From positions 178,608 through 242,607 of the forward strand of contig NZ_FNPW01000011.1 of assembly GCF_900107395.1 (NCBI RefSeq): a stretch of 64,000 bases of DNA. The letters run 5' to 3'. This stretch comes from Pseudomonas sp. NFIX28 (GTDB lineage: Bacteria > Pseudomonadota > Gammaproteobacteria > Pseudomonadales > Pseudomonadaceae). A program made the translations under genes and the position numbers. A model generated the notes under the pieces. The model saw only the letters and a list, made by a program, of their open reading frames with translations, had not been told where the DNA came from and made no database searches. Below are positions 8,415 to 15,725 of this stretch, piece by piece. The stretch's first letter is position 1. Every line of letters begins with the position of its first letter.

Positions 8415-8682
8415 GGCGATCTACCGGGATGGCAGGAAGATCAATGTCCAACTGGTCGGCCAGCCAGTGGATGCCGGCTTGCTTGACCCGGGTCGACTGG
8501 CTGTATTGCAGGCCGTATTTCTCGTCATACCAGGGGCTGTCCTTGACCCGCAGGTACGCTTTGTCGCGCTTCTGGTGCGCCGGCAGGTTTCCCTTGAGCA
8601 AACCTTTTTCCCGCATGAGAGCGATCAGTTTGGGGCGAGTGAGGCCGAGTTGAGCGGCTGTTTGGGCGAGCGTGCGTTCCAT
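8401..8682 (-). CDS. KilAC-type antirepressor-like protein
   Basis: 93 residues from ATG 8682 with GAGGGGGA upstream. The N-terminal half (TLAQTAAQLGLTRPKLIALM) is the helix-turn-helix seen in the C-terminal domain of phage antirepressors (KilAC). Here it stands alone without a Bro-N or Rha partner domain. It follows the 196-aa gene by 10 bp and overlaps the 59-aa gene. It probably binds DNA or repressor in the early operon. A longer start at 8772 would overlap the upstream gene and is not favoured. Confidence 0.6.
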   Translation of the reverse strand: MERTLAQTAAQLGLTRPKLIALMREKGLLKGNLPAHQKRDKAYLRVKDSPWYDEKYGLQYSQSTRVKQAGIHWLADQLDIDLPAIPVDRRDVA

Positions 8683-8692
8683 GGCGTCCCCC

Positions 8693-9283
8693 TCATGCCG
8701 CGTGCGCAGCAGGGGTGGCCGCTGCAGCGAGGTGGTTGATGGACTCGATGAGCCTTGCGTAGATCTCGACATCGGGGTCGTACAGGGTGAAGCAACGCGT
8801 ATGCGGGCTCTTGTTGCCGATGCTCAAGATGGCGGTGACACCGCGACGCGAATGGGTGCGATGCAGCGCCAGATGCAGTGGAAGTTCGAAACCCATGTCA
8901 AGGCTCAGCACGCCGCCGGTGTGCACCAGTTCGAACACACGCTGCTTGTCCTGGACTTCAAAACGGCCGTATTGACGATCGGCATGCGGACGCTGCACCA
9001 GGTCGCTGGAGTTGCTCGCGTCGAACGGACCGTTGGCAATCTCTTCGATGAAGTCGGCCAGTTTAAGGTGCATCTTCTTGTCGTTCTGCAGGGTCAGCGT
9101 GTGGCGCTCGTTGCCCAGCTCCACGACAAAAGTGCTTTCCATTACGCCGCGCTCAGCCTTGAGGCGAAACGCCAGGCATTCACGCTTCGGTGCTGTGCGC
9201 AGGACGTGGTTGAAGGTCTCGGTCAGGTTGACCTGGGCGTTGAGCAACTGCAGGGTGCGGTTGTCGATTTTGTACTTAGTCAT
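8693..9283 (-). CDS. Conserved phage hypothetical protein, 196 aa
   Basis: The start is ATG 9283, which overlaps the stop of the upstream 58-aa gene (ATGA). The product (MTKYKIDNRTLQLLNAQVNL) is soluble with mixed alpha/beta character; I recognise no catalytic motif. The C-terminus is alanine-rich. Its place between repressor-controlled early genes suggests a role in lysogeny or early takeover, but no specific function can be assigned. Confidence 0.65.
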   Translation of the reverse strand: MTKYKIDNRTLQLLNAQVNLTETFNHVLRTAPKRECLAFRLKAERGVMESTFVVELGNERHTLTLQNDKKMHLKLADFIEEIANGPFDASNSSDLVQRPHADRQYGRFEVQDKQRVFELVHTGGVLSLDMGFELPLHLALHRTHSRRGVTAILSIGNKSPHTRCFTLYDPDVEIYARLIESINHLAAAATPAAHAA

Positions 9284-9456
9284 GCCGCGTGCCCTCCGCC
9301 GTTCGGGTCGAAACACTTGGCAGGAGGGCGATGTTTTTTGAAGGTCTTGGTGCTGATAAAAGCGCAGCCACTTTCTCGGGCCAGACGGCGAACCTCGAAA
9401 ATGCGGGAGGGATCAGCGATGGTTGGATGCAGATGAATCGTAGCTTTGGTATGCAT
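9280..9456 (-). CDS. First small gene of the leftward early operon, 58 aa
   Basis: ATG 9456 is preceded by GCGAGGC. The product (MHTKATIHLHPTIADPSRIF ... CAFISTKTFKKHRPPAKC) is short, basic and contains two cysteines. It is the first gene after the operators at 9494-9532 and is coupled to the next gene by a stop-start overlap. Function unknown. Confidence 0.55.
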   Translation of the reverse strand: MHTKATIHLHPTIADPSRIFEVRRLARESGCAFISTKTFKKHRPPAKCFDPNGGGHAA

Positions 9457-9493
9457 GAGTTTGCCTCGCTCTGTGGTGAAAGAGTGAGTGCAA

Positions 9494-9532
9494 ATTAGCA
9501 ACAGCTAATCCATTTCGCAATAGCAAATGCTA
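9494..9532. promoter_or_regulatory. Leftward operators of the CI-like repressor
   Basis: Two palindromes precede the leftward operon: ATTAGCAACAGCTAAT (9494-9509) and TAGCAAATGCTA (9521-9532). They share the TTAGCA half-site with the sites at 10321-10375 on the other side of the repressor gene, which is the arrangement expected for OL and OR. Confidence 0.75.
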
Positions 9533-9536
9533 AATT

Positions 9537-10310
9537 TCAGATCTCCAAGTACTTTGACGGCTTCAAGATAGCGCCTACGTAATGGATTTTTTCGACGAGC
9601 TTTTCTTCCAGGAAGATAGGAGGGTAGCTGTCGTTAATGCTGTCGAACCGGAGTTGACCGTCCCGGTGATAAATGAACTCTTTCATCATTCCTCTACCAT
9701 CGGTGGTCCGCACGAGTACTTCATCGCCAGTTTGATAACGATGATTTGGCTCAATGAGCACAAACTCCCCGTTTTTGATGCGTGGATGCATGCTGCTTCC
9801 CACGACTTTCAAGCCATATGCATCGGGATCGGAACTGATAATTTCCAAGTACCCATCGGCATGACCTGGGGGATATTCAAGTGCGTCGAAATAGCCGTCA
9901 GTACCCAATATTGCCTTTCCGACTACGGGCACTGGGGCTGGGCGCCGGTGCTCGCTTGCTTCCCGCTCTTCAGCTGTTCTAAGGGCGGTTTCGTTGATAG
10001 TTGCATTGAAGAAAGCGGGGTGGGGCAAGACTGGGGGCTTGAGGCCAAGAGCAATCCAAGCGGCGGTAATTTGATGCTGGTCTTCGGCGGAGTAGGTTCC
10101 CGTGGTAAGCAAATCAGCAGGAATTGCGAGTTTTTTAGCAAGGTTCGTGGCAGCTCTGTCACCCAATGTCCGGTGCCCGTTCAGGATCTGAGAAATGTAC
10201 GAAGCGTCCACATCGGCATGCGCTCCGGCAAAGTCCTTGAGCTGGTTTTCACCAATCAAGGCTTTAAGAATCGTGAGGCGTTTTTCGTAGATATTCATAT
10301 AGGGAATCAT
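9537..10310 (-). CDS. CI/PrtR-like repressor with S24 peptidase domain
   Basis: 257 residues. An XRE-type helix-turn-helix (about 25-65, HADVDASYISQILNGHRTLG) is joined to a LexA/CI S24 autoproteolysis domain (about 125-250). The catalytic pair is Ser173 in VVGSSMHP and Lys210 in GMMKEF. The cleavage dyad is not the usual Ala-Gly; the nearest candidate lies in VVGKAIL. The start at 10310 has GGAG upstream. It should maintain lysogeny by binding the TTAGCA palindromes on both sides of its gene and lose repression on RecA-stimulated cleavage. Confidence 0.9.
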   Translation of the reverse strand: MIPYMNIYEKRLTILKALIGENQLKDFAGAHADVDASYISQILNGHRTLGDRAATNLAKKLAIPADLLTTGTYSAEDQHQITAAWIALGLKPPVLPHPAFFNATINETALRTAEEREASEHRRPAPVPVVGKAILGTDGYFDALEYPPGHADGYLEIISSDPDAYGLKVVGSSMHPRIKNGEFVLIEPNHRYQTGDEVLVRTTDGRGMMKEFIYHRDGQLRFDSINDSYPPIFLEEKLVEKIHYVGAILKPSKYLEI

Positions 10311-10320
10311 CCGTGCTCCG

Positions 10321-10375
10321 TTAGCAAAATGTAAATTACGTTTTGCTATTGCGGACCGGATTAGCAGTTGCTAAT
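10321..10375. promoter_or_regulatory. Rightward operators between repressor and Cro-like gene
   Basis: TTAGCAAAA (10321-10329) pairs with TTTTGCTAT (10341-10349), and ATTAGCAGTTGCTAAT (10360-10375) is a near-perfect palindrome. A further half-site TTAGCA lies just before the Cro-like start. The same half-site occurs upstream of the leftward operon, so one repressor dimer probably reads all of them. Confidence 0.78.
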
Positions 10376-10399
10376 CTTGTGTTGAATAGGGGGTTAGCA

Positions 10400-10651
10400 A
10401 TGACGCTTCTCGAATACATAAAAATCCTAGACGACGCACAGCTCAAGACCTTTGCCTCTCGATGTAATACCTCAGTCGGCCAATTAAAGCAGGTCGCTTA
10501 TGGCAATCGTCGGGCGAACGCAGCTTTATCCATTTCGATTGATCGGCATAGCTGCAGTCGTGTGACGTGTGAGTCGTTAAGGCCAGACATTGATTGGCAA
10601 TATTTGCGAACGCAGGCACCAGCTAATCACAGAGTAGAAAACGCTGCATAG
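10400..10651 (+). CDS. Cro-like regulator
   Basis: 83 residues from ATG 10400, directly after operator half-site TTAGCA. MTLLEYIKILDDAQLKTFAS leads into a helix-turn-helix (RCNTSVGQLKQVAYGNRRAN) of the YdaS/Cro type. It is divergent from the CI-like repressor and first in the rightward direction, the classical Cro position. It would compete for the same operators and favour the lytic path. A frame extension upstream to 10343 crosses the operators and is not used. Confidence 0.75.
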   Translation: MTLLEYIKILDDAQLKTFASRCNTSVGQLKQVAYGNRRANAALSISIDRHSCSRVTCESLRPDIDWQYLRTQAPANHRVENAA

Positions 10652-10675
10652 AAAAAAGGCGACCCTAGGGTCACC
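10652..10675 (-). terminator. Minus-strand rho-independent terminator after the small ORF
   Basis: The 18-base stem-loop GGCGACCCTAGGGTCACC (10658-10675) is followed, on the minus strand, by six U at 10652-10657. It lies within the last codon of the 76-aa minus-strand frame and right after the Cro-like stop, so it ends leftward transcripts. Confidence 0.7.
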
Positions 10676-10901
10676 CAGTTTCTCCCGACAGCATCACCAC
10701 AATGCAGTCGGGTCGCGATGTCGGAAGGCGAGCACACCACATGCCGTCGACCTTCATCGCGTTTCCAAGGCTCGGAAGCCTTGGTGTTGCTGCCGTTCTT
10801 ACCACAGAGCTGGCAGCTGTTGCGCCAGGGGTGAACAACGGATTGTTCGCCCCAGCACGGTGCCGGTTATCCCCTGCAAGGGTTCCCGGCGTTTGGGCCA
10901 T
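10671..10901 (-). CDS. Small uncharacterised phage ORF opposite the early genes, 76 aa
   Basis: Begins MAQTPGTLAGDNRHRAGANN and ends VVMLSGETG with its stop inside a clear minus-strand terminator. That termination signal is the main reason to think the strand is transcribed. Small proteins of this look (Ash-type) occur at the same place in other Pseudomonas prophages, from memory. A competing plus-strand frame overlaps it. It may instead be an antisense or immunity-type RNA. No function assigned. Confidence 0.4.
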   Translation of the reverse strand: MAQTPGTLAGDNRHRAGANNPLFTPGATAASSVVRTAATPRLPSLGNAMKVDGMWCARLPTSRPDCIVVMLSGETG

Positions 10902-10970
10902 ACCAAGCCACGCGGCAAATGTATCACCAACGTCTGTCGCGCGGCACTGGCAACTTTTAGGATTAATGCC

Positions 10971-11489
10971 ATGAGCCGAATTGCTCTCAGTTCTCTGGAA
11001 CGGGCGCAGCGGGAAATCCTGCCGCTCGATTTAGCGTTGTACCACGCCGCTCGCGATTACCCGGGCGGCGCTGCTGCCATCGCCGCTACCACCGGCCGCA
11101 ACCCGACCACGCTGCAGCACAAACTGTCACCAACCCATCCGAGCCACTCCATCAACATTCAGGAATTCGGCGAGATCCTCGAACTGACCAAAGATCGCCG
11201 CATTCTCGATGCGGTGCATGCGCTGGTCGGCGACACGATCTGGCAGGAGTTGGCTGACACCTACACCAACGACATGCCCGAGACCCTGACCACGGGTATC
11301 GCCGAATACTTCCGGCAGGTCGCGGATCTGGCCGAGACCTGGGCCAAGAGTATCGGCGACGGCGTCGTCACCGATCAGGAACTGGCGGCGATTCGTCTGC
11401 AAGTGTTCCGGGGTATTCAAGGGCTGCTCGGGTTGTTCAACCGCGCCACCTACGTCAACCAGACGACGCGAGGTGCCGACCGTGGCTGA
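10971..11489 (+). CDS. Phage CII-like regulatory protein (CP76 family)
   Basis: 172 residues from ATG 10971 with AGGA upstream. The N-terminal half (LALYHAARDYPGGAAAIAAT ... HSINIQEFGEIL) is the helix-turn-helix of the phage CII/CP76 family; the C-terminal half is helical and likely oligomerises. In P2-like phages such proteins activate the lysogeny promoter. It is the first of a tight rightward operon, overlapping the zinc-finger gene. Confidence 0.8.
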   Translation: MSRIALSSLERAQREILPLDLALYHAARDYPGGAAAIAATTGRNPTTLQHKLSPTHPSHSINIQEFGEILELTKDRRILDAVHALVGDTIWQELADTYTNDMPETLTTGIAEYFRQVADLAETWAKSIGDGVVTDQELAAIRLQVFRGIQGLLGLFNRATYVNQTTRGADRG

Positions 11490-11706
11490 TATCGCCGATT
11501 TCGCCAACGATCTGGTGCAGGAACGCATCGATCAAGCCATGGCCGCGCGCAGCGCAGCCAAGGCCGAAAGTGCTGCTCATTCCTTGCTGTTCTGTGAAGC
11601 CTGTGACGATCCTATCCCGGAAGCGCGTCGCTTGGCCCAACCGGGTTGCTCACAGTGCATCAGCTGCCAATCCCTCTCTGAGCGGGGGATTCGTCATGCT
11701 CGATGA
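11482..11706 (+). CDS. TraR/DksA-type C4 zinc-finger protein
   Basis: 74 residues from a GTG at 11482, which has GAGGTG six bases upstream. Helical N-terminus (VADIADFANDLVQERIDQAM) and four cysteines in the pattern FCEACDD ... GCSQC, as in TraR/DksA proteins that bind RNA polymerase through the secondary channel. Short phage versions lack the coiled-coil tip. It overlaps CII at its start and the primase gene at its end. Confidence 0.82.
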   Translation: MADIADFANDLVQERIDQAMAARSAAKAESAAHSLLFCEACDDPIPEARRLAQPGCSQCISCQSLSERGIRHAR

Positions 11707-13915
11707 GGTACTGGGGCAATTCGCCGATTACGGTCTGGAGCCAGCGCAACCGCTGGTGTTCGGCAAGCTGACCCGCTGCAAGACATCGCAGGACAAGGGC
11801 AAGGAAAAGAACGGCTGGTACGTGGTTCACGAGCAGCGCACGGAGAAGGGCGACACGCTGATCTTCGGCGCTTTCGGTGACTGGCGTTCGGGTGAGACCC
11901 AGAAGATCAAGGTCAAGGCCGGGCGCATGTCGCCGGAAGAACGCGAAGTGATGCGCGCCCGTCAGGAAGAGGCCAAACGCCGCGCCGCCGAAATCGCGAA
12001 CAACGCTGCGCGGCGGGCCGCGAAAAGGGCACAGGGTTTGTTCGAGCGCATGCCGACCACCGGACGCAGCGATTATCTGGACCGCAAGCAGATCGTTGGC
12101 ATCAATGTCCGCTACGCGCCGCGCACCGGCGCCGTGCTGGTGCCGATGAAGAACGCCCGTGATCAGGTCATGGGCCTGCAGGTGATCTTCCCGAACAAGC
12201 AGGAAGACACCGGCCGCGACAAATCCTACTGGCCTTATGGGATGGCGAAGGAGGGCACCTTTCACCTACTCGGTCCGCATTCGGTACCGGGTGAGCCAGT
12301 GCTGGTCTGTGAGGGCTACGCAACCGGCGCCAGCCTGCACATGGCGACGTCGCTTGCCGTAGCGGTGGCCTTCGATGCGGGCAACCTGTTGGCCGTGTGC
12401 AAGATCATGCGCGAGCGCTTTGCCGGCTGCCCGCTGATCATCTGCCGCGATGACGACTGGAAGACCACCAAGCCTAATGGTGATGCCTGGAACCCAGGTG
12501 AGGAGAAAGCGAGCAACGCTGCCCTGATCGTCGGTGCCCAAGTGGTCTCTCCGATCTTCTCGATTGAGCGCCACGACAAGTGGACTGACTTCAACGACCT
12601 GCACGTCGCCGAAGGCCTCGACGCGGTTCGCCGACAAGTGCTCGCTGTGGTGCGTCCACCGGCCGCCGGTGGCTGGAAAGATCAACTCGCCCGCAGTGAA
12701 AGCGGCGCTCTGATCGCGCACATGCAGAACGTCGAACTGATCCTCGCTCACGACGAACGCTGGGCCGGGGTGATCAGCTACTGCGCTTTCAGCTCGAAGA
12801 TCGTCAAGCTGCGTGCGGCGCCCTATGGCGGTGGTACCGGTGAGTGGGCCGACATCGACGACGTGCGTGTCATGAAGTGGCTCGCACAGCAGTACAACCT
12901 GCGTGTGAAGTCCTCGCACGTGATCGAGGCCGTCAGTGTCGTGGCGCACGACCACGCGTTTCATCCGGTGCGCGAGTACTTGAAAAAGCTGGAATGGGAT
13001 CGCGTGCCACGCCTGGAGCGCTGGTTGACGGATGTCATGGGGGTGAAGGCAACCGACTACACGTCCAAGGTCGGCAAGCGCTGGATGATCTCGGCCGTAG
13101 CGCGTGTGATGAAGCCAGGTTGCAAGGCTGACTCGGTGATGATCCTCGAAGGTGTACAAGGCGCCGGTAAGTCGACCGCCATGAGCGTGCTCGGTGGTGA
13201 GTGGTTCATGGACACGCCGTTTGCCCTCGGCGACAAGGACGGCTTTCAGGCGATTCGCGGCAAGTGGATTGTCGAGCTCGGCGAGCTGGACAGTTTCAAC
13301 AAGGCCGAGAGCACAAAGGCCAAGCAGTTCTTCTCGGCCTCGACCGACACCTACCGCGAAAGCTATGGCCGCAGAACCCTGGACGTGCCACGCCAGTGTG
13401 TATTCGTCGGCACCACCAACCAGGACGAGTACCTCAAGGACGCCACCGGCAACCGACGTTATTGGCCGGTGGCCTGTACCAAGGTCGACGTGGCGTTGCT
13501 GCGCGAGATCCGCGACCAGCTGTGGGCCGAAGCGATGTTCTGTTTTGAGGCCGGCGACCTCTGGTGGGTAACGCGAGAGGAAGCGCCGATGTTCAGCGAG
13601 GAACAGGACGAACGCTTTGTGGTGGACGAATGGGAAACGCCCATCCTGACCTGGCTCGAAGAATCACAGATCGGCGAGACCACCACCGGCAGTGAGGTGA
13701 TGAGTCAGGCGCTCAAGCTCGATCCCGGTCACTGGGGCAAGCCGGAGCAGATGCGCGTGGGTGCGATCCTCCATCGACTGGGCTGGCGACGGTTCCGTTT
13801 GGGCGCATTGAGCAAGAGCGGCCAGCGGCCTTGGGCGTACAAGAAACCGGAGGGTTGGGGCAGGGCGCCTGCGCTGGAACAACCTGAGTTTGAGGAGCCG
13901 TGCTTCGATGATTAA
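11696..13915 (+). CDS. Toprim-VapE primase/helicase fusion for replication
   Basis: 739 residues from ATG 11696 with GGGGGA upstream. Residues about 195-330 form a Toprim domain (VLVCEGYATGAS, ICRDDD), and about 390-710 a virulence-associated-E helicase domain with Walker A GVQGAGKST (near 486) and a later VFVGTTNQDEYL. This fused primase-helicase layout is typical of phages and phage-inducible elements and would start and unwind DNA for autonomous replication. A helical Arg/Ala-rich stretch links N-terminus and Toprim (80-120). It is operonic with the genes on both sides. Confidence 0.9.
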   Translation: MLDEVLGQFADYGLEPAQPLVFGKLTRCKTSQDKGKEKNGWYVVHEQRTEKGDTLIFGAFGDWRSGETQKIKVKAGRMSPEEREVMRARQEEAKRRAAEIANNAARRAAKRAQGLFERMPTTGRSDYLDRKQIVGINVRYAPRTGAVLVPMKNARDQVMGLQVIFPNKQEDTGRDKSYWPYGMAKEGTFHLLGPHSVPGEPVLVCEGYATGASLHMATSLAVAVAFDAGNLLAVCKIMRERFAGCPLIICRDDDWKTTKPNGDAWNPGEEKASNAALIVGAQVVSPIFSIERHDKWTDFNDLHVAEGLDAVRRQVLAVVRPPAAGGWKDQLARSESGALIAHMQNVELILAHDERWAGVISYCAFSSKIVKLRAAPYGGGTGEWADIDDVRVMKWLAQQYNLRVKSSHVIEAVSVVAHDHAFHPVREYLKKLEWDRVPRLERWLTDVMGVKATDYTSKVGKRWMISAVARVMKPGCKADSVMILEGVQGAGKSTAMSVLGGEWFMDTPFALGDKDGFQAIRGKWIVELGELDSFNKAESTKAKQFFSASTDTYRESYGRRTLDVPRQCVFVGTTNQDEYLKDATGNRRYWPVACTKVDVALLREIRDQLWAEAMFCFEAGDLWWVTREEAPMFSEEQDERFVVDEWETPILTWLEESQIGETTTGSEVMSQALKLDPGHWGKPEQMRVGAILHRLGWRRFRLGALSKSGQRPWAYKKPEGWGRAPALEQPEFEEPCFDD

Positions 13916-14267
13916 AGCGATCGATATGGCTCTCAAGCAATGGGCGCAGGAGCTGCACAGCGATGAGGTTGCCGCCGGTTACTCAGGCGGCAACATGGTC
14001 GCCATGATGATGGAGAGCGGTGGTCAGCTTGTGCGCGGAAGGCGCGGGAGCAGGGTGCCGCTGGAGGCCTCTCTGGACATTGAGCGCATCGTCAAGAAAC
14101 GCCTCGATCCCGAGTTGATGACGGTGGTGCAGGTGCATTACTTCCAGCCCGATACGCCCTTGACAGTGCGTCTGGCTCGAAGTGGCTGCACCCGCAATAT
14201 CTATTACCAGCGCCTGCATGACGCCCACATCGTGGTCGAGCACTTCCTCCTGGGGGAAGCGGCTTGA
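13908..14267 (+). CDS. Antiterminator-Q-like phage protein
   Basis: 119 residues from ATG 13908, overlapping the primase stop by 8 bp. MIKAIDMALKQWAQELH begins a helical protein with a C-terminal helix-turn-helix-like part (LTVRLARSGCTRNIYYQRLH). Position after the replication gene and before lysis genes is that of late-gene antiterminators. A long, structured non-coding stretch with a terminator follows it. Assignment rests mainly on position and loose resemblance to Pseudomonas prophage proteins. Confidence 0.5.
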   Translation: MIKAIDMALKQWAQELHSDEVAAGYSGGNMVAMMMESGGQLVRGRRGSRVPLEASLDIERIVKKRLDPELMTVVQVHYFQPDTPLTVRLARSGCTRNIYYQRLHDAHIVVEHFLLGEAA

Positions 14268-14287
14268 TCGTGAGCATCCCTCTGGCT

Positions 14288-14575
14288 TACGTCGTCCCAC
14301 CGGCCTGCCTCCGTCCCACCGCTTTTTGCGGTGGTGGGACGGGCGCAGGCCGCGTCGTTGTTGGGCTGTCCCACCGTCCCACCTTTTTCAGGCCTCCCGC
14401 CCGTGTGTGCGTAGCGGGTACAGGTACGCGCGTTTACGCGCACGCGTGCTTTTTAAATTTCTCTCTATACACGAGAAAAGAGAGATAAAAGTAGGACGGT
14501 GGGGCAACGCCCCAATCTGCGGGACTTTCAGACGTCCCACCTAGTTTTAGAGAGGTGGGACGCATGGGACGCCAC
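14288..14575. repeat. Cluster of seven GTCCCACC octamers (candidate origin)
   Basis: The gene-free stretch 14268-14806 holds GTCCCACC at 14294, 14313, 14368, 14376 and 14534 and its complement GGTGGGAC at 14333 and 14554, plus degenerate copies. Two inverted pairs (14313-14340 and 14534-14561) can form hairpins. An AT-rich tract lies between them (14450-14490). Repeats plus AT-rich DNA next to a primase-helicase gene suggest an origin; they could instead be transcription-control hairpins. Confidence 0.5.
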
Positions 14576-14762
14576 CGAAACAACAGAAGCAAAAGCCAGC
14601 CGGGTTGAGATATTCACCGACATTCGCCATCCGTTCACCGGGCGTAAGCCACATATTCACCGGATGGCATTAAAACGGTCTTGCTGCCACCAGAATCGAC
14701 CTGTAAAAAGGGGCCATCTTCGATGGGTGCGACCGCAAAGCGCGGCAGGCCACCCACTACCT

Positions 14763-14789
14763 GACCCGGCCATTGCGCCGGGTCTTTTT
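14763..14789 (+). terminator. Terminator upstream of the holin gene
   Basis: GACCCGGC (14763-14770) pairs with GCCGGGTC (14777-14784) around a 6-base loop, followed by TTTTT. It would stop rightward early transcription unless an antiterminator acts, which fits the gene order. Confidence 0.8.
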
Positions 14790-14806
14790 GTTTAAGGGGC
14801 AGGGCA

Positions 14807-15139
14807 ATGACGAACGAGCAACAGGCACTGTCAGAGATGCCGATCTGGTTGGTGATTGCCCTGTCCCAGGTTGGCGGTGTCTCCGGCGAGATGTGGCGCG
14901 CTGACAAGGATGGGGCACGAGGTTGGGCGTTACTGCGCCGCCTCGCACTTCGGTCCGGTGCCTGCATCGTGTGCGGTGTGTCAGCGATGATGTTGCTGTT
15001 CGGTGCGGGCCTGTCGATCTGGACAGCGGGCGCCCTGGGTTGCCTGACCGCGATGGCCGGCGCGGACGTCGCCATCGGCTTGTACGAACGCTGGGTGGCC
15101 AAGCGCTTGGACCTGAGCGAGGCGGAACCGAAGGCATGA
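14807..15139 (+). CDS. Phage holin
   Basis: 110 residues with three hydrophobic segments (about 12-25, 48-68 and 70-88: CIVVCGVSAMMLLFGAGL-like and AGALGCLTAMAGADVAIGL), a short charged linker (GEMWRADKDGARGW) and a basic-acidic C-terminus. Size and topology are those of a class I/II holin (LydA-like) that permeabilises the inner membrane at lysis. No endolysin follows in the window, so the lysis cassette is incomplete. It is the first gene after the early terminator. Confidence 0.78.
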   Translation: MTNEQQALSEMPIWLVIALSQVGGVSGEMWRADKDGARGWALLRRLALRSGACIVCGVSAMMLLFGAGLSIWTAGALGCLTAMAGADVAIGLYERWVAKRLDLSEAEPKA

Positions 15140-15277
15140 GCCGGGCAGGCCGGGTAGGGTGCCGATTTTTCCGGGTCCTCCCCAAGGGCCGCCCCCTACA
15201 CGGGTTGCCGAACTCGCGGAATCTCTCTAGCTGAAACCTTTGCAGGGATGTCCGTCTTTCCAAGTGGAAGACGGGTC

Positions 15278-15478
15278 TCAGCACTGATAACGATCACGAA
15301 TGTGCTGGTTGTAGTAGGCGCCTTTGGACACCGCGGCCATCAAGCCATTGTGTATGGCCGATGGGACGCCGCAGAAATCGTAAGAGTGACCCTGTTCAAA
15401 GCGGATCCTCATTCGTCTCGTTGCTGGGTCGTAGCCAACGGCGGTCATCGCACTGGAATGCACGGCAATCATTTCCAT
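15278..15478 (-). CDS. KTSC-domain small protein
   Basis: 66 residues from ATG 15478 with GGGAGAG upstream. MEMIAVHSSAMTAVGYDPAT with later RIRFEQGHSYDFCGVP and YYNQHIRDRY matches the KTSC domain, a small family often found alone in phages or attached to lysyl-tRNA synthetases. It is on the opposite strand to its neighbours. Function unknown. Confidence 0.75.
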   Translation of the reverse strand: MEMIAVHSSAMTAVGYDPATRRMRIRFEQGHSYDFCGVPSAIHNGLMAAVSKGAYYNQHIRDRYQC

Positions 15479-15620
15479 GACATCTCTCCCTCTGACGGAT
15501 CGTCCACTGATGCTAGTCGAACGAGGCGGATCTGCGGCCCGGGCCACCGAAAACGCGCCGGGGACCCTGGGGACTTTCGAAGGACACGGGGTCGGAAACC
15601 CGCGGGAAGGTGTTAGCGGA

Positions 15621-15715
15621 CAGTTCACCAGCTTAGTGAACTGGAGTGAACTGGAGTGAACTGGAGTGAACTGGAGTGAACAGGTGAACCTCCCCGTATT
15701 CATTAAGTGAACAGG
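15621..15715 (+). repeat. Tandem 10-bp iterons before the small terminase gene
   Basis: AGTGAACTGG occurs four times head-to-tail at 15635, 15645, 15655 and 15665, then as AGTGAACAGG at 15675 and 15706; an inverted copy (CAGTTCACC) starts at 15621. The 10-bp period puts every copy on one helix face. They end 11 bp before the terminase start, so they may be a packaging or replication recognition site. Confidence 0.75.
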
Positions 15716-15725
15716 ACATTCCATC

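Noticed and set aside
10702..10974. A 90-codon + strand frame before the CII-like gene
   Set aside because: It competes with the minus-strand frame that has its own terminator, and lacks a convincing start; left out, though not excluded.
15635..15690. Tandem short repeats as a CRISPR array
   Set aside because: The units are 10 bp with no spacers and no cas genes; they are iterons.
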